A stretch of DNA of 15,013 nucleotides from Deinococcus rhizophilus (lineage in GTDB: Bacteria; Deinococcota; Deinococci; Deinococcales; Deinococcaceae): positions 1-15,013 of the forward strand of contig NZ_JASNGB010000039.1 in the NCBI RefSeq assembly GCF_030271215.1, given 5' to 3'. This document shows, in pieces, positions 1-8,425 of this stretch (position 1 is the stretch's first letter; every line of letters begins with the position of its first letter). The notes beneath the pieces are model-generated. The model was not told where the DNA came from. It did not search any database and worked only from the letters and a program-made list of their open reading frames with translations. The translations under genes were made by a program, and so were the position numbers.

Positions 1-1
1 G

Positions 2-1111
2 CTGGAAGCCGCCGCCGCGCTGCTGCGGGGGGCACGCAAGCCCGTCCTGATGGTGGGCGGCGGTGCCCAGGGAGCCGCCGCCGAGGTCACCGCCTTCGCG
101 CGGGCGTGGCGCCTCCCCACGATCACCACCCTGATGGGTCTGGGGGCCTTTCCCGCCTCCGATCCCCTCTGGCTGGGCATGCCGGGGATGCACGGCTCGG
201 TCGCGGCCAACCGCGCGATCTCGGAGGCGGACGTGCTGATCGGCATCGGTCTGCGCTTCGACGACCGGGTGACCGGGCGGGTGCGCGACTTCGCGCCGCA
301 CGCCAGCATCATCCATATCGACCTCGACGCCGCCGAGATCAGCAAGATCGTGCGGGCGCACGTGCCGGTGCGCGCCGACGCCGCCCAGGCCGCCCGCCTG
401 CTCACCGAACGGGCACAGCCCCTGAGCCATCCCAACTGGACCGCTGCGCTGGCCGAGTGGCGCACGCGCGGCGAGCATCCCACCCACTGGGGCGCGGCGC
501 AGGCGGTGCGGCAGGTCGTCTCGCGCCTGAAACCGGACGACATCCTCAGCACCGACGTGGGCCAGCACCAGATGCTCGCGGCGCAACTTGCCCGCTTCGA
601 GAAGCCCCGGCGCTGGCTGACCTCGGGCGGCCTGGGCACGATGGGCTTCGGCTTCCCGGCGGCCATCGGCGCGGCGCTGGCCGAACCCGGCGTGACCAGC
701 ATGGTGATCGCCGGGGACGGCGGCTTCCAGATGACCGCCCAGGAACTCGCCACCCTGACCAAGTACGGGATTCGCAACGTCAAGATCTGCGTCGTCAACA
801 ACTCGTACCTCGGCATGGTCCGCCAGTGGCAGGAACTCTTCCACGAGCGCCGCTACTCGGAGGTCTACCTGGGCGATTCCAACCCCGATTTTCTGAAGCT
901 GGCGGACGCCTACGGGATTTCCGGCTGGCGGGCCGACAACCCGGCCGACCTGGAGGGCGCCATCGACGCCTGGCTCGCGCATGACGGCAGCGCCCTGCTG
1001 GAGGTCGTGGTGCCGAACGAGCACGGCGTCTTCCCGATGGTGCCCGCCGGGGCGGCCCTGAGCGAGATGATCGAGACCGAACCCCTGCCCGTCTCCGGAG
1101 GCTCCGCATGA
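2..1111 (+). CDS. ilvB: Acetolactate synthase large subunit, 5'-truncated by window edge
   Basis: This is the catalytic subunit of acetolactate (acetohydroxyacid) synthase, which condenses two pyruvates, or pyruvate with 2-ketobutyrate, in the first common step of valine, leucine and isoleucine synthesis. The frame is open from base 2, so the N-terminal pyrimidine-binding domain lies outside the window. About 369 residues are visible. They cover the central domain (GIGLRFDDRVTGR) and the C-terminal thiamine-diphosphate domain, with the GDGGFQM...VVNN motif that holds ThDP and Mg2+ and the LGMVRQWQELF segment that follows it in this family. The stop overlaps the ilvN start (ATGA), so the two subunits are translationally coupled, as usual for ilvB-ilvN. 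The upstream promoter is not visible. Related ThDP enzymes such as glyoxylate carboligase are unlikely given the ilvN neighbour. Confidence 0.97.
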   Translation: MEAAAALLRGARKPVLMVGGGAQGAAAEVTAFARAWRLPTITTLMGLGAFPASDPLWLGMPGMHGSVAANRAISEADVLIGIGLRFDDRVTGRVRDFAPHASIIHIDLDAAEISKIVRAHVPVRADAAQAARLLTERAQPLSHPNWTAALAEWRTRGEHPTHWGAAQAVRQVVSRLKPDDILSTDVGQHQMLAAQLARFEKPRRWLTSGGLGTMGFGFPAAIGAALAEPGVTSMVIAGDGGFQMTAQELATLTKYGIRNVKICVVNNSYLGMVRQWQELFHERRYSEVYLGDSNPDFLKLADAYGISGWRADNPADLEGAIDAWLAHDGSALLEVVVPNEHGVFPMVPAGAALSEMIETEPLPVSGGSA

Positions 1112-1749
1112 CCGCCGACCACCTGGCCGCGCCGCAGGACCACCTGGTGAGTGCGCTGGTCCGCGACGAGCCGCGCGTGCTGACCCGCATCACGTCCCTC
1201 TTCGGCCGCCGCGCCTACAACATCCGCAGCCTGTCGGTCGGCAGCACCGAGCAGCCGGGAGTCAGCCGCATGACGTTCGTGGTGACCGGCGACCGGAACA
1301 TCGTCGAGCAGGCGATGAAACAGCTCGGGAAACTGCACGATGTGCTGCACGTCGTCGATCACAGCCTGGAGAAGTTCGTGGACCGCGAGCTCGTGCTCGT
1401 GAAGGTCGCTATCACTCCCGAGAGCCGCGTGGAGGTCCGCCAGATCGCCGAGGACTTCCGCGCCCGCATCGTGGACGTGGGCCGCCGCGCCCTGACCTTC
1501 GAGGTGACGGGCGACGAGGGCAAGGTCACCGCCTTTACCGAGCAGATGCGCCCCTTCGGCATTCTGGAAACCATGCGGACGGGCCGGGTGGCCCTCACGC
1601 GCGGCTCCAACGCCGATATTCCGGGCCACGTCTACCACGGCGGCGAGAGCCGGGCGCTCACCCCCGCGCTGGCGGAGGAGTCAGGCTCGCCTGGCCCTGT
1701 GTCCCCGGCCTCCTCTAGTCCGCAATCCAACCCCGCTCACACTGTGTAG
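1108..1749 (+). CDS. ilvN: Acetolactate synthase small regulatory subunit
   Basis: This is the regulatory subunit that activates IlvB and gives valine feedback inhibition. The protein is 213 aa. An N-terminal ACT domain spans about residues 10-85 ([21 protein letters not shown], then [12 protein letters not shown]). The C-terminal small-subunit domain spans about 90-170 ([16 protein letters not shown], and the [17 protein letters not shown] ending typical of the family). After that, some 40 residues form a Ser/Pro/Ala-rich tail with no visible domain, longer than the usual end of this family. The ATG at 1108 overlaps the ilvB stop by four bases, which fixes the start. ilvC follows after 11 bases, so ilvB-N-C is one operon. 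Confidence 0.97.
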   Translation: MTADHLAAPQDHLVSALVRDEPRVLTRITSLFGRRAYNIRSLSVGSTEQPGVSRMTFVVTGDRNIVEQAMKQLGKLHDVLHVVDHSLEKFVDRELVLVKVAITPESRVEVRQIAEDFRARIVDVGRRALTFEVTGDEGKVTAFTEQMRPFGILETMRTGRVALTRGSNADIPGHVYHGGESRALTPALAEESGSPGPVSPASSSPQSNPAHTV

Positions 1750-1760
1750 GAGAATCCCTC

Positions 1761-2771
1761 ATGGCAGCGACCCTGTACTACGACCGCGACGTGGACCTCT
1801 CGCCCCTCGAGGAGCGGCTGATCGCGATTATCGGCTACGGCTCGCAGGCCCACGCCCACGCCCAGAACCTGCGCGACAGCGGCCTGAATGTGGTCGTCGG
1901 CCTGCGCGAGGGGTCCGCCAGCCGCGCCAAGGCCGAGCGGGCAGGCCTGCGCGTGACGACCGTGGAGGACGCCACCCGCGAGGCCGACGTGATCATGCTG
2001 CTGATCCCCGACGAGGCGCAGCCGGGCCTGTACGAACAGAGCATCGCGCCCCACCTGACACCCGGCAAGGCCCTCGCGTTCGGGCACGGCTTCAACGTCC
2101 ATTTCGGGCGCATCACGCCGCCCGAGGGCGTGGACGTGTTTCTGGTCGCGCCCAAGGGGCCGGGGCACATGTTGCGGCGCATCTACGCTGACGGTGGCGG
2201 GATGCCGGGCATCTTCGCGGTCGCGCAGGATGCCAGCGGCGGCGCCCGTGCCCTGGCCCTGGCCTACGCCCGCGGCATCGGCTGCACCCGTGCGGGCGTG
2301 CTCGAAACGACCTTCAAGGAGGAGACCGAGACCGATCTCTTCGGCGAGCAGTCCGTGCTCTGCGGCGGCGTGACCCACCTGATCCAGGCGGGCTTCGAGA
2401 CGCTGGTGGAGGCCGGATACCAGCCCGAGATCGCCTATTTCGAGACGCTGCACGAGGTCAAGCTGATCGTGGACCTGATCTACGAGAAGGGCTTTTCAGG
2501 GATGCGCCACTCGATCTCCAACACCGCCGAGTTCGGGGACTACGTGACCGGGCCGCGCATCATCACGCCGGAGACCAAGGCCACCATGAAAGACGTGCTG
2601 ACCGACATCCAGGGGGGGCGCTTCGCCGAGCGCTTCATCGCGGACGCCGAGGCCGGATTCCCGTACATGCAGGAGCAGCGTGGGAAGATGCGCGGCCACC
2701 TGCTCGAAACCGTGGGCGCCGAACTGCGCGCCAGGATGCCCTTTATCGAGAAGAAGGAACTGGAGGTCTAA
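1761..2771 (+). CDS. ilvC: Ketol-acid reductoisomerase (NADP+), class I
   Basis: This enzyme converts acetolactate or acetohydroxybutyrate to the dihydroxy acids by Mg2+-dependent alkyl migration and NADPH reduction, the step after IlvBN. At 336 aa it matches class I enzymes. The Rossmann domain has [17 protein letters not shown] (about 26-41), and the [13 protein letters not shown] loop (about 47-59) fits NADPH preference. The GHGFNVHFG segment is near 108-116. Metal ligands expected in the helical domain are visible: Asp192 and Glu196 in [12 protein letters not shown], and Glu228 and Glu232 in [31 protein letters not shown] follows. An AGGAGA ribosome site at 1748-1753, partly over the ilvN stop, supports the ATG at 1761. 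A strong terminator starts 14 bases after the stop, closing the ilvBNC operon. Confidence 0.98.
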   Translation: MAATLYYDRDVDLSPLEERLIAIIGYGSQAHAHAQNLRDSGLNVVVGLREGSASRAKAERAGLRVTTVEDATREADVIMLLIPDEAQPGLYEQSIAPHLTPGKALAFGHGFNVHFGRITPPEGVDVFLVAPKGPGHMLRRIYADGGGMPGIFAVAQDASGGARALALAYARGIGCTRAGVLETTFKEETETDLFGEQSVLCGGVTHLIQAGFETLVEAGYQPEIAYFETLHEVKLIVDLIYEKGFSGMRHSISNTAEFGDYVTGPRIITPETKATMKDVLTDIQGGRFAERFIADAEAGFPYMQEQRGKMRGHLLETVGAELRARMPFIEKKELEV

Positions 2772-2785
2772 GCCGCTCCCTTTCG

Positions 2786-2817
2786 GGCCGCCCATCCGCC
2801 GGGAGGGCGGCCTTTTT
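2786..2817 (+). terminator. Rho-independent terminator of the ilvBNC operon
   Basis: A perfect 8-bp GC stem, GGCCGCCC (2786-2793) with GGGCGGCC (2805-2812), encloses an 11-base loop and is followed directly by TTTTT (2813-2817). It lies just after the ilvC stop, so leuA downstream needs its own promoter. Confidence 0.9.
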
Positions 2818-3131
2818 CAGGCCACGCTGTCCCGCCCACGCTCGCGGAGGGTTTCCGTGCCTGGGGGCGGTGCGGCCCTGGCGGAGGGCGCACACTCAGG
2901 CCAGGAAGACCTCGCACATTCTGGAAAAACTCCGTCCCGCAGGCCTGTTTCGCTGCGCCTCCCGCCCGCGCCTGAATGGAAGCGTGGGGGAGAGGAAGTC
3001 ACCGGGGAGGAGATCCGCACCCACCACCGGCTGGAGGCGCAGAGCGAGCCGGAACGCTCCGCGACTGCCCCCCACTGGCCCGCCGCGTGACCCCGTGCAG
3101 ACAACTCGCGCTCCGCTCCCGGCCCGGCCCG
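2818..3131 (+). other. Gene-free upstream region of leuA with long-range inverted repeat
   Basis: No convincing gene is seen here. Open frames exist on both strands but look like GC-driven shadows. GTGGGGG (2984-2990) can pair with CCCCCAC (3069-3075), enclosing smaller potential hairpins such as GAGCG/CGCTC, so the stretch may form a structured RNA or simply be GC-rich spacer. No T-box signature (TGGNACCGCG) was found. The region probably carries the upstream part of the leuA promoter, but no good -35 box is visible. Confidence 0.4.
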
Positions 3132-3137
3132 TACAGT
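3132..3137 (+). promoter_or_regulatory. Putative -10 box for the leuA leader transcript
   Basis: TACAGT fits the TANNNT -10 pattern and lies five bases before the leader peptide ATG (3143), so transcription would begin at or next to the ATG and give a leaderless leader peptide. The padR promoter in this window has the same spacing. No recognisable -35 hexamer lies 16-19 bases upstream, so the call is moderate. Confidence 0.5.
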
Positions 3138-3142
3138 GACCT

Positions 3143-3193
3143 ATGTCCATGTTCAGCGGCCTGCTTCTTCTTCGCGTTCCTCCGGTGGAGTGA
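3143..3193 (+). CDS. Leucine leader peptide of the leuA attenuator
   Basis: This is a 16-codon [19 protein letters not shown], ending in TGA. Codons 7-10 (3161-3172; CTG CTT CTT CTT) are four consecutive leucines, and Val also occurs. It lies between a -10-like box and an attenuator hairpin just before leuA, the layout of leucine leader peptides such as LeuL in other bacteria. Its role would be to sense charged tRNA-Leu through ribosome stalling, not to act as a protein. No Shine-Dalgarno site is seen. The spacing from the -10 box suggests a leaderless start at 3143, although the second ATG (3149) is possible. The CTT codons stand out in a genome that strongly prefers CTG/CTC, and rare codons are typical of control codons. 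Confidence 0.85.
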   Translation: MSMFSGLLLLRVPPVE

Positions 3194-3230
3194 GCGGCGA
3201 AAAGCAGCGCCCGCCCGGCCCCCGGAGGAA
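3177..3230 (+). promoter_or_regulatory. Antiterminator helix of the leuA attenuator
   Basis: TTCCTCCGG (3177-3185, inside codons 12-15 of the leader peptide) is perfectly complementary to CCGGAGGAA (3222-3230), which includes most of the left arm of the terminator, so the two structures exclude each other. A further GC/GC pair (3174-3175 with 3232-3233) and GG/CC pair (3187-3188 with 3219-3220) extend the helix past single mismatches. A ribosome stalled on the Leu codons should leave 3177-3185 free and allow readthrough. A ribosome at the stop codon (3191) would cover it and let the terminator form. The 3180-3190 segment can also form a small CTCC-GGT-GGAG hairpin. Confidence 0.8.
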
Positions 3231-3255
3231 AGCCTCTCCGGGGGCTTCTTCTTTT
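3218..3255 (+). terminator. Attenuator terminator upstream of leuA
   Basis: A perfect 10-bp stem, GCCCCCGGAG (3218-3227) with CTCCGGGGGC (3236-3245), has an 8-base loop and a pyrimidine tail TTCTTCTTTT (3246-3255). It lies between the leucine leader peptide and leuA and can be pre-empted by the antiterminator. It should stop transcription when leucine is plentiful. Confidence 0.9.
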
Positions 3256-3284
3256 GCCCCTCTACGCGCGCACAGGAGAATTCC

Positions 3285-4837
<1,553 letters not shown>

Positions 4838-4838
<1 letters not shown>

Positions 4839-4855
4839 GGGCTGGCCTCCGCCCC
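4838..4855 (+). other. Short hairpin at the leuA stop
   Basis: GGGGC (4838-4842) can pair with GCCCC (4851-4855) around an 8-base loop right at the leuA stop codon. No T-run follows, so it is at best a weak terminator or mRNA-end structure. Confidence 0.3.
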
Positions 4856-4867
4856 ACTGAGCCGGGT

Positions 4868-5190
4868 TCAGCCGAGGCCCAGCGCGAGCGCCAGGGAGGG
4901 GGCCGTCCGGCTGCCTTCCACCCGCGCCACCTCCCCCCGGTGTGCCCCAGCCGCAGGTAGCCCAGCCCCACCTTCGTGCAGCAGGACCAGGCGGCCGTCG
5001 GCGCTCAGGGCCGCGAGGCCCCACCCAGCCCGAGTTGGGATCTGTGGTCGTCGGCTTCAGGCGCAGCACCGGCCCCGCCTGCCCGGTGGCCGTGTTCAGG
5101 GGCCAGAACTCCAGCTCCACCGGATCGCGGCGGGCGTCCGGAGGTCTGGTCACGCCGTGTGGACGCCAGCGGCCTCTTCCGGGCGGGGAG
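4868..5190 (-). pseudogene. 3' remnant of an unknown gene, frameshifted
   Basis: Read on the minus strand, this stretch has protein-like content in two adjoining frames. The upstream frame gives ELEFWPLNTATGQAG and LRLKPTTTDPNSGW. The frame that follows gives GLAALSADGRLVLLHEGG and ends with SRTAPSLALALGLG and a stop at 4868-4870. The frames join if the G/C run at 5019-5022 were one base shorter. Towards 5190 the frame degrades further and no start codon with a ribosome site is seen before the padR promoter. The pattern of Trp, Asn-Thr-x-Thr-Gly and SADGRL is reminiscent of beta-propeller blades, but no family is recognised. It converges with leuA. Because the flanking frames on both strands are also open in this GC-rich DNA, the call is moderate. 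Confidence 0.45.
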
Positions 5191-5238
5191 CGTCCCTGGT
5201 GCCTGGGTCTCCCGGGCAGCTCCTCTCCACATTCAACA

Positions 5239-5266
5239 TTGACTCCCGATATCGAATATCTATAAT
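5239..5266 (+). promoter_or_regulatory. Promoter of padR operon (leaderless)
   Basis: TTGACT (-35, 5239-5244) and TATAAT (-10, 5261-5266) are separated by 16 bases. The -10 box ends five bases before the ATG at 5272, so the transcript should begin at or beside the start codon. This is the clearest sigma-70-type promoter in the window. Confidence 0.85.
5248..5260 (+). promoter_or_regulatory. Palindromic operator in the padR promoter
   Basis: GATAT-CGA-ATATC is a perfect inverted repeat filling most of the spacer between -35 and -10. A repressor bound here would block RNA polymerase. The adjacent PadR regulator is the obvious candidate, because PadR proteins commonly repress their own operons. 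Confidence 0.65.
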
Positions 5267-5271
5267 GAAGC

Positions 5272-5592
5272 ATGCCCACCCACGACGGTGACCTGGAGCT
5301 GTCCCTGCTGACCCTGCTGGAAGGCGGGGAGTGCTACGGCCTGGAGCTGGCCAAGGAGTTGCGCACCCTGACGGGCGGCGACCTCGACCTCAACGCGGGC
5401 ACCCTCTACCCGGCGCTGCACCGCATGGAGAAGAAGGGCTGGCTCGTCAGCGACTCGCGCCCCAGCGCCCGTGGGGGGCACCCGCTGCGCTACTACCGCC
5501 TGACCGAGGAGGGGCAAGCAGCCCTCGACGCCAAGCGCGACGCCTATGGGCGCTGGCACCGGGGCCTCACCGAACGCTGGGGGAAGGGATGA
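5272..5592 (+). CDS. PadR family transcriptional regulator
   Basis: This is a 106-aa winged-helix regulator of the short PadR type. The N-terminal wHTH covers about residues 7-60 (LLTLLEGGECYGLELAKELR, then LNAGTLYPALHRMEKKGWL, the PadR signature). The wing follows at about 61-78 (GHPLRYYRLTEEG), and a short C-terminal helix probably dimerises. It has a TATAAT promoter five bases before its ATG and no Shine-Dalgarno site, consistent with leaderless translation. Its stop overlaps the start of the next gene (ATGA), so the two are co-translated. PadR proteins paired with HAAS-domain membrane proteins are a known arrangement, and the regulator probably represses this two-gene operon in response to an unknown signal. 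Confidence 0.93.
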   Translation: MPTHDGDLELSLLTLLEGGECYGLELAKELRTLTGGDLDLNAGTLYPALHRMEKKGWLVSDSRPSARGGHPLRYYRLTEEGQAALDAKRDAYGRWHRGLTERWGKG

Positions 5593-6824
5593 ACGACCTC
5601 GACCGTTATCTCGACCGCGCGACCCGTGGGTTGCCCAAGACGGAGCGGCTAAGAATCCGCGAGGAACTCCAGGGCAGCGTGCTGGAACGCGCCGCTGAGC
5701 ACCAGATCACCGGGGTGGGCTCCGACGAGGCCCTGCATCTCGCCCTGCGTGAGTTCGGCGACCCGGCGCCTCTGGCCAGCGGCCTGCGCCGCATCCACCT
5801 CTGGCCCCGGGTGGGTCTGTTCGGGGGCATGAGCAGCGCGGCACTCGCCCTGGGCCTGCTGACGGTCCTGCCGTCTCTGGCCCAGCCGGTCACGGTCACC
5901 ACCCAGGGCCTGATCGCCCGCTGCGGGGCAGAGGGACCCCCGCCAGGAGAGCGGTCCTGCTCCCAGAGCCGCACCTTCTGGGTCAGCCTGGACAGCCTCC
6001 GGGCGCGGCTTGGGAAACAGGGGGCCACCCTCACGACCGTCACCCGGTCCTTCCCCAACCCGGAGGCGCAGAGTGAGGGGGAACCGGCCACCCTGAAGGA
6101 GAATTTCCTGCGGGTCGCCTGGTCGGACAGCGGGGGCGTGACCGGGCGCTTCGAGGTGCCGATCACGGATGCGCGCTTCGACGCGTTCACACGGAGATTC
6201 CACCGTGACCTGGAGGGGGCGTCCCTCGCGCCGCGGGACAGTGAGCAGGTGTTCACCCGGGACGGGCAGACCTTCCTGGATGGCCAGGGGCTGCTGGAGG
6301 CCCTGCGGTCGAGCACCACCCGCCCCCTGACCATCGAGCGCCCGCTGGACGGCCCCGTGGTTCAGGTCGGGCGGCCGCGGCTCGCAGTCGGCCAGCCGGG
6401 ACGGGGCATCGCCGCCGGGGACCTGGTGGAGCGGACCGTGACCGGACTGCTGGTGCATGGCTACGGAGCGACGACCTTTGTGGGAGGAGGGCTGCTCCCG
6501 GGTCTGGGAGTCCAGACGGGCCGCGTCCAGGGCTACGGGCAGCGGGTGCGGGTCCGGGGCCAGCCGGGGGACCTGTACGTGGTGGTGCGGCCGATGACCC
6601 AGCCTGGAAGGGACACCCAGGGACTGGGCTTCGATGTGGTGACGGTGGGTCAGGATGGCCACATCGTCTTCCGCACGGCGCAGCCGCGGGTGCGCTACAC
6701 CTCGAACGTGCGGGCGTTGGCGCAGAGCGGCTCCGGGAAGGCGGCGGTGGCGCTGCTGCACCTGGGTTCGGGGCTGCGCTGGGAGGCAGGGGGCCCGTTG
6801 AGGCACCGGGTGGAGGTGCCCTGA
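5589..6824 (+). CDS. Membrane-anchored protein with HAAS/permease-prefix-like N-terminus
   Basis: This is a 411-aa protein. Residues 1-65 (MNDLDRYLDRATRGLP, then REELQGSVLERAAEH and ALREFGDP) look like the cytoplasmic helical domain found in partners of PadR regulators (HAAS or permease prefix domain). One hydrophobic segment at about 75-97 is the likely membrane anchor. The remaining 310 or so residues would lie outside the membrane. They contain two Cys in CGAEG...GERSCS and many Gly-rich beta-type stretches, but no recognised domain or enzymatic motif. The ATG overlaps the padR stop, so expression depends on padR translation. A role in relaying an envelope signal to PadR is an inference from context. 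No ABC transporter gene follows, unlike many PadR loci. Confidence 0.8.
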   Translation: MNDLDRYLDRATRGLPKTERLRIREELQGSVLERAAEHQITGVGSDEALHLALREFGDPAPLASGLRRIHLWPRVGLFGGMSSAALALGLLTVLPSLAQPVTVTTQGLIARCGAEGPPPGERSCSQSRTFWVSLDSLRARLGKQGATLTTVTRSFPNPEAQSEGEPATLKENFLRVAWSDSGGVTGRFEVPITDARFDAFTRRFHRDLEGASLAPRDSEQVFTRDGQTFLDGQGLLEALRSSTTRPLTIERPLDGPVVQVGRPRLAVGQPGRGIAAGDLVERTVTGLLVHGYGATTFVGGGLLPGLGVQTGRVQGYGQRVRVRGQPGDLYVVVRPMTQPGRDTQGLGFDVVTVGQDGHIVFRTAQPRVRYTSNVRALAQSGSGKAAVALLHLGSGLRWEAGGPLRHRVEVP

Positions 6825-7680
6825 AGAAGGCCCCCTCCCACGTGAAGGCCAGACGCGGTGGCGCTGACGGAGCCTCATGCGCCGCGCCGTCCGGCGGACT
6901 CCCGGTCATGTCCCAGGACACCGCCGGTGATGTCGAGCCGCTTGTCTTCAGTCCGACTGGGTGGCCTGCACACCGCCGTGCAGCGCGTGCGGGCAACCGA
7001 AGACGGGGAGCGATGCCGCACTGGTTTAGGGTTCTCGGCCATCACGGCAGGGCCGACTCCCGGTGGGCCGGCCAGCAGGCACCGAAGCTACCGAACTGGC
7101 CAGAGGGCCAGGCAGGGCGCCAGGAGTGATTCGCCGACTCGGGGAATCAGTCGGTCCACACCCAGCGACTGACGATGAGGTTGTAAATATATACAACCCA
7201 GCTTTACCAGCACAGGCGTCCACCCTCCATTCCCGCTCCAGCCCTGGCCCTGGCCCGCGAGGCGAATGCGGCGCGCACCTGTTTTCGCAGCCCGGGCATG
7301 ATCCACGGGTGCCGGTTGTGGAGGAGGGGATTGGGGGAGACCTTGATCGTATATATCGACGCTATGGGGGTACTCCCTGGCCCTGGCACTCGGCCAACGC
7401 GCGTCTCGCTGAGAGACGGACAGGCCTACCGCTGGTTTAAGTCAGGACGCAAGGGCCGAAACCCTGGGCCGTCCGCCGCCGGGGCAAGCGTGCCGGAGAG
7501 TGGACCCCGATCCGGACATGAGGCGGGACCTGACAACCACGGGCAGCCGACCTTGCCCCGGCCACACCCGGCGCGCCACCTACGGGGAAGACTTGCGAGA
7601 GCGTCCAGGCTGCGCTTCAGCACGGGGGCACGGGCCGCCTGGAGCGGGTGGCTGCGCCGCTCGTTCCTGACGACGGCTGA
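6825..7680 (+). other. Gene-poor region of about 0.85 kb
   Basis: Open frames on both strands overlap each other, have Arg/Pro/Gly-rich shadow-like translations, and show no ribosome sites or recognisable motifs. Local AT-rich islands (7180-7197 and 7347-7358) stand out from the GC-rich surroundings and could be promoter or operator sites. Together with the gene fragments that follow, this looks like decayed accessory DNA. A minus-strand frame near 7204-7389 has somewhat protein-like composition but no identifiable family. Confidence 0.5.
7179..7198. promoter_or_regulatory. 20-bp palindrome, operator-like
   Basis: GGTTGTA-AATATA-TACAACC is a perfect 7-bp inverted repeat around an AT spacer. 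The TTGTA...TACAA pattern resembles operators of GntR-type and other dimeric repressors. No intact gene lies immediately on either side, so it may be an orphan operator of a lost gene. TATATT on the minus strand inside it could be a -10 box. Confidence 0.5.
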
Positions 7681-7974
7681 CCCACGCGACAGGGACGTGA
7701 CACGGACGCCGAGTGCTCGGCCAGTCCGGGCGCCCACCGCTGGATTTCACGACCGGCAGGACGTCACGCCAGGATAGGGACCGGCGCCACCACTGCTATA
7801 GAGAGCTACCGGCTCGTCAGCGGCTATGTACAGGTCCTGCGGGCGCAGGGGCTGACCTTGCAGCAGATCGCGGACCGGTTGAGTACGGAAGGCCACCGGA
7901 CCGTGACCGGCAAGCTCGGGCGACCCACGCAGGTGCGAAATGTACTGCGGCGGGCAGCGGGGGAAGGCTACTGA
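7681..7974 (+). pseudogene. C-terminal remnant of a serine-recombinase-like protein
   Basis: The frame is open from 7681 to the TGA at 7972-7974 but has no ATG or GTG start with a ribosome site. From about 7801 it reads ESYRLVSGYVQVLRAQG, then LTLQQIADRLSTEGHRT and GRPTQVRNVLRR. This matches the helix-turn-helix end of many resolvase/invertase-type recombinases, where a stretch like 'G.sl..IA..LN.eG..T..G......V.nlL.R' closes the protein. The catalytic domain is missing here, and a separate catalytic fragment lies near 10.5 kb. A small free-standing HTH protein with an unusual start is an alternative. Confidence 0.55.
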
Positions 7975-8017
7975 TTGCGACGTGGCTGTCTTTACGCCAG
8001 AGAACATCTGACCCTAT

Positions 8018-8039
8018 TACTGGTAAGATGTTGCCAGTA
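8018..8039 (+). promoter_or_regulatory. Inverted-repeat operator over the toxin-antitoxin start
   Basis: TACTGG (8018-8023) and CCAGTA (8034-8039) form a perfect 6-bp inverted repeat with a 10-base spacer. The spacer contains TAAGAT (8024-8029), a possible -10 box ten bases before the ATG. The right arm ends on the first base of the antitoxin start codon. This fits autorepression by the XRE antitoxin. The -35 box is unclear. Confidence 0.6.
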
Positions 8040-8425
8040 TGCGAACCGTCCAGTTCACCCTCCGGCATTACCTGGCCGCGCATGGCCTGAGCGCCTACCG
8101 GCTCGCCCAGGCCGCGCGTGGACGGGTCAGTGAGCGCACGGTGTACGCCCTCGCCAGGGGTGAGGCGAGTCGCGTTGACCTCGGAACCCTGGGGGCCGTC
8201 ATGAGCACGTTGGAGGAACTCACCGGCGAGCCGGTCAGTCCCGCTGACCTGCTGACGGCCGTCACGGTGCCAGGACCGGACCACGAAGCGCGGGCCTGGC
8301 TGGACGGCGACGCCTCGCGTCTGGGCGAGTTCGGAGCCTATGACTGGGGCGGTGCAGACCCCTACACCCTGGGCGAGCCGGTACGGGTGGGGCCTGACGG
8401 TGAACTCGTGATCGGTGGCGAGTGA
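8039..8425 (+). CDS. XRE-type HTH antitoxin of a type II toxin-antitoxin pair
   Basis: This is a 128-aa protein. An XRE-like helix-turn-helix occupies about residues 7-60 (LRHYLAAHGLSAYRLAQAA, then SERTVYALARGEASRVDLGTL). The acidic C-terminal half (WLDGDASRLGEFGAYDWGG, then EPVRVGPDGELVI) has the look of a toxin-binding tail. The stop overlaps the GTG start of the next gene, a MazF/PemK-like toxin, by four bases, the usual antitoxin-first order. An inverted repeat over its own start suggests autoregulation. There is no Shine-Dalgarno site, so the message may be nearly leaderless. It differs from AbrB-type MazE antitoxins, so the pair is a hybrid XRE/MazF type. Confidence 0.85.
   Translation: MRTVQFTLRHYLAAHGLSAYRLAQAARGRVSERTVYALARGEASRVDLGTLGAVMSTLEELTGEPVSPADLLTAVTVPGPDHEARAWLDGDASRLGEFGAYDWGGADPYTLGEPVRVGPDGELVIGGE

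Noticed and set aside
2818..3131. T-box riboswitch before leuA
   Set aside because: No TGGNACCGCG antiterminator motif or specifier structure was found, and the leader-peptide attenuator explains the control.
2976..3284. Upstream extension of the leuA reading frame
   Set aside because: It crosses the leader peptide and attenuator terminator in a different frame, and the ATG at 3285 has a good ribosome site and fits the family length.
7298..7777. 159-codon open frame in the gene-poor region
   Set aside because: It has no ribosome site, its Arg/Pro-rich composition is typical of shadows, it overlaps other open frames and it has no recognisable motif.
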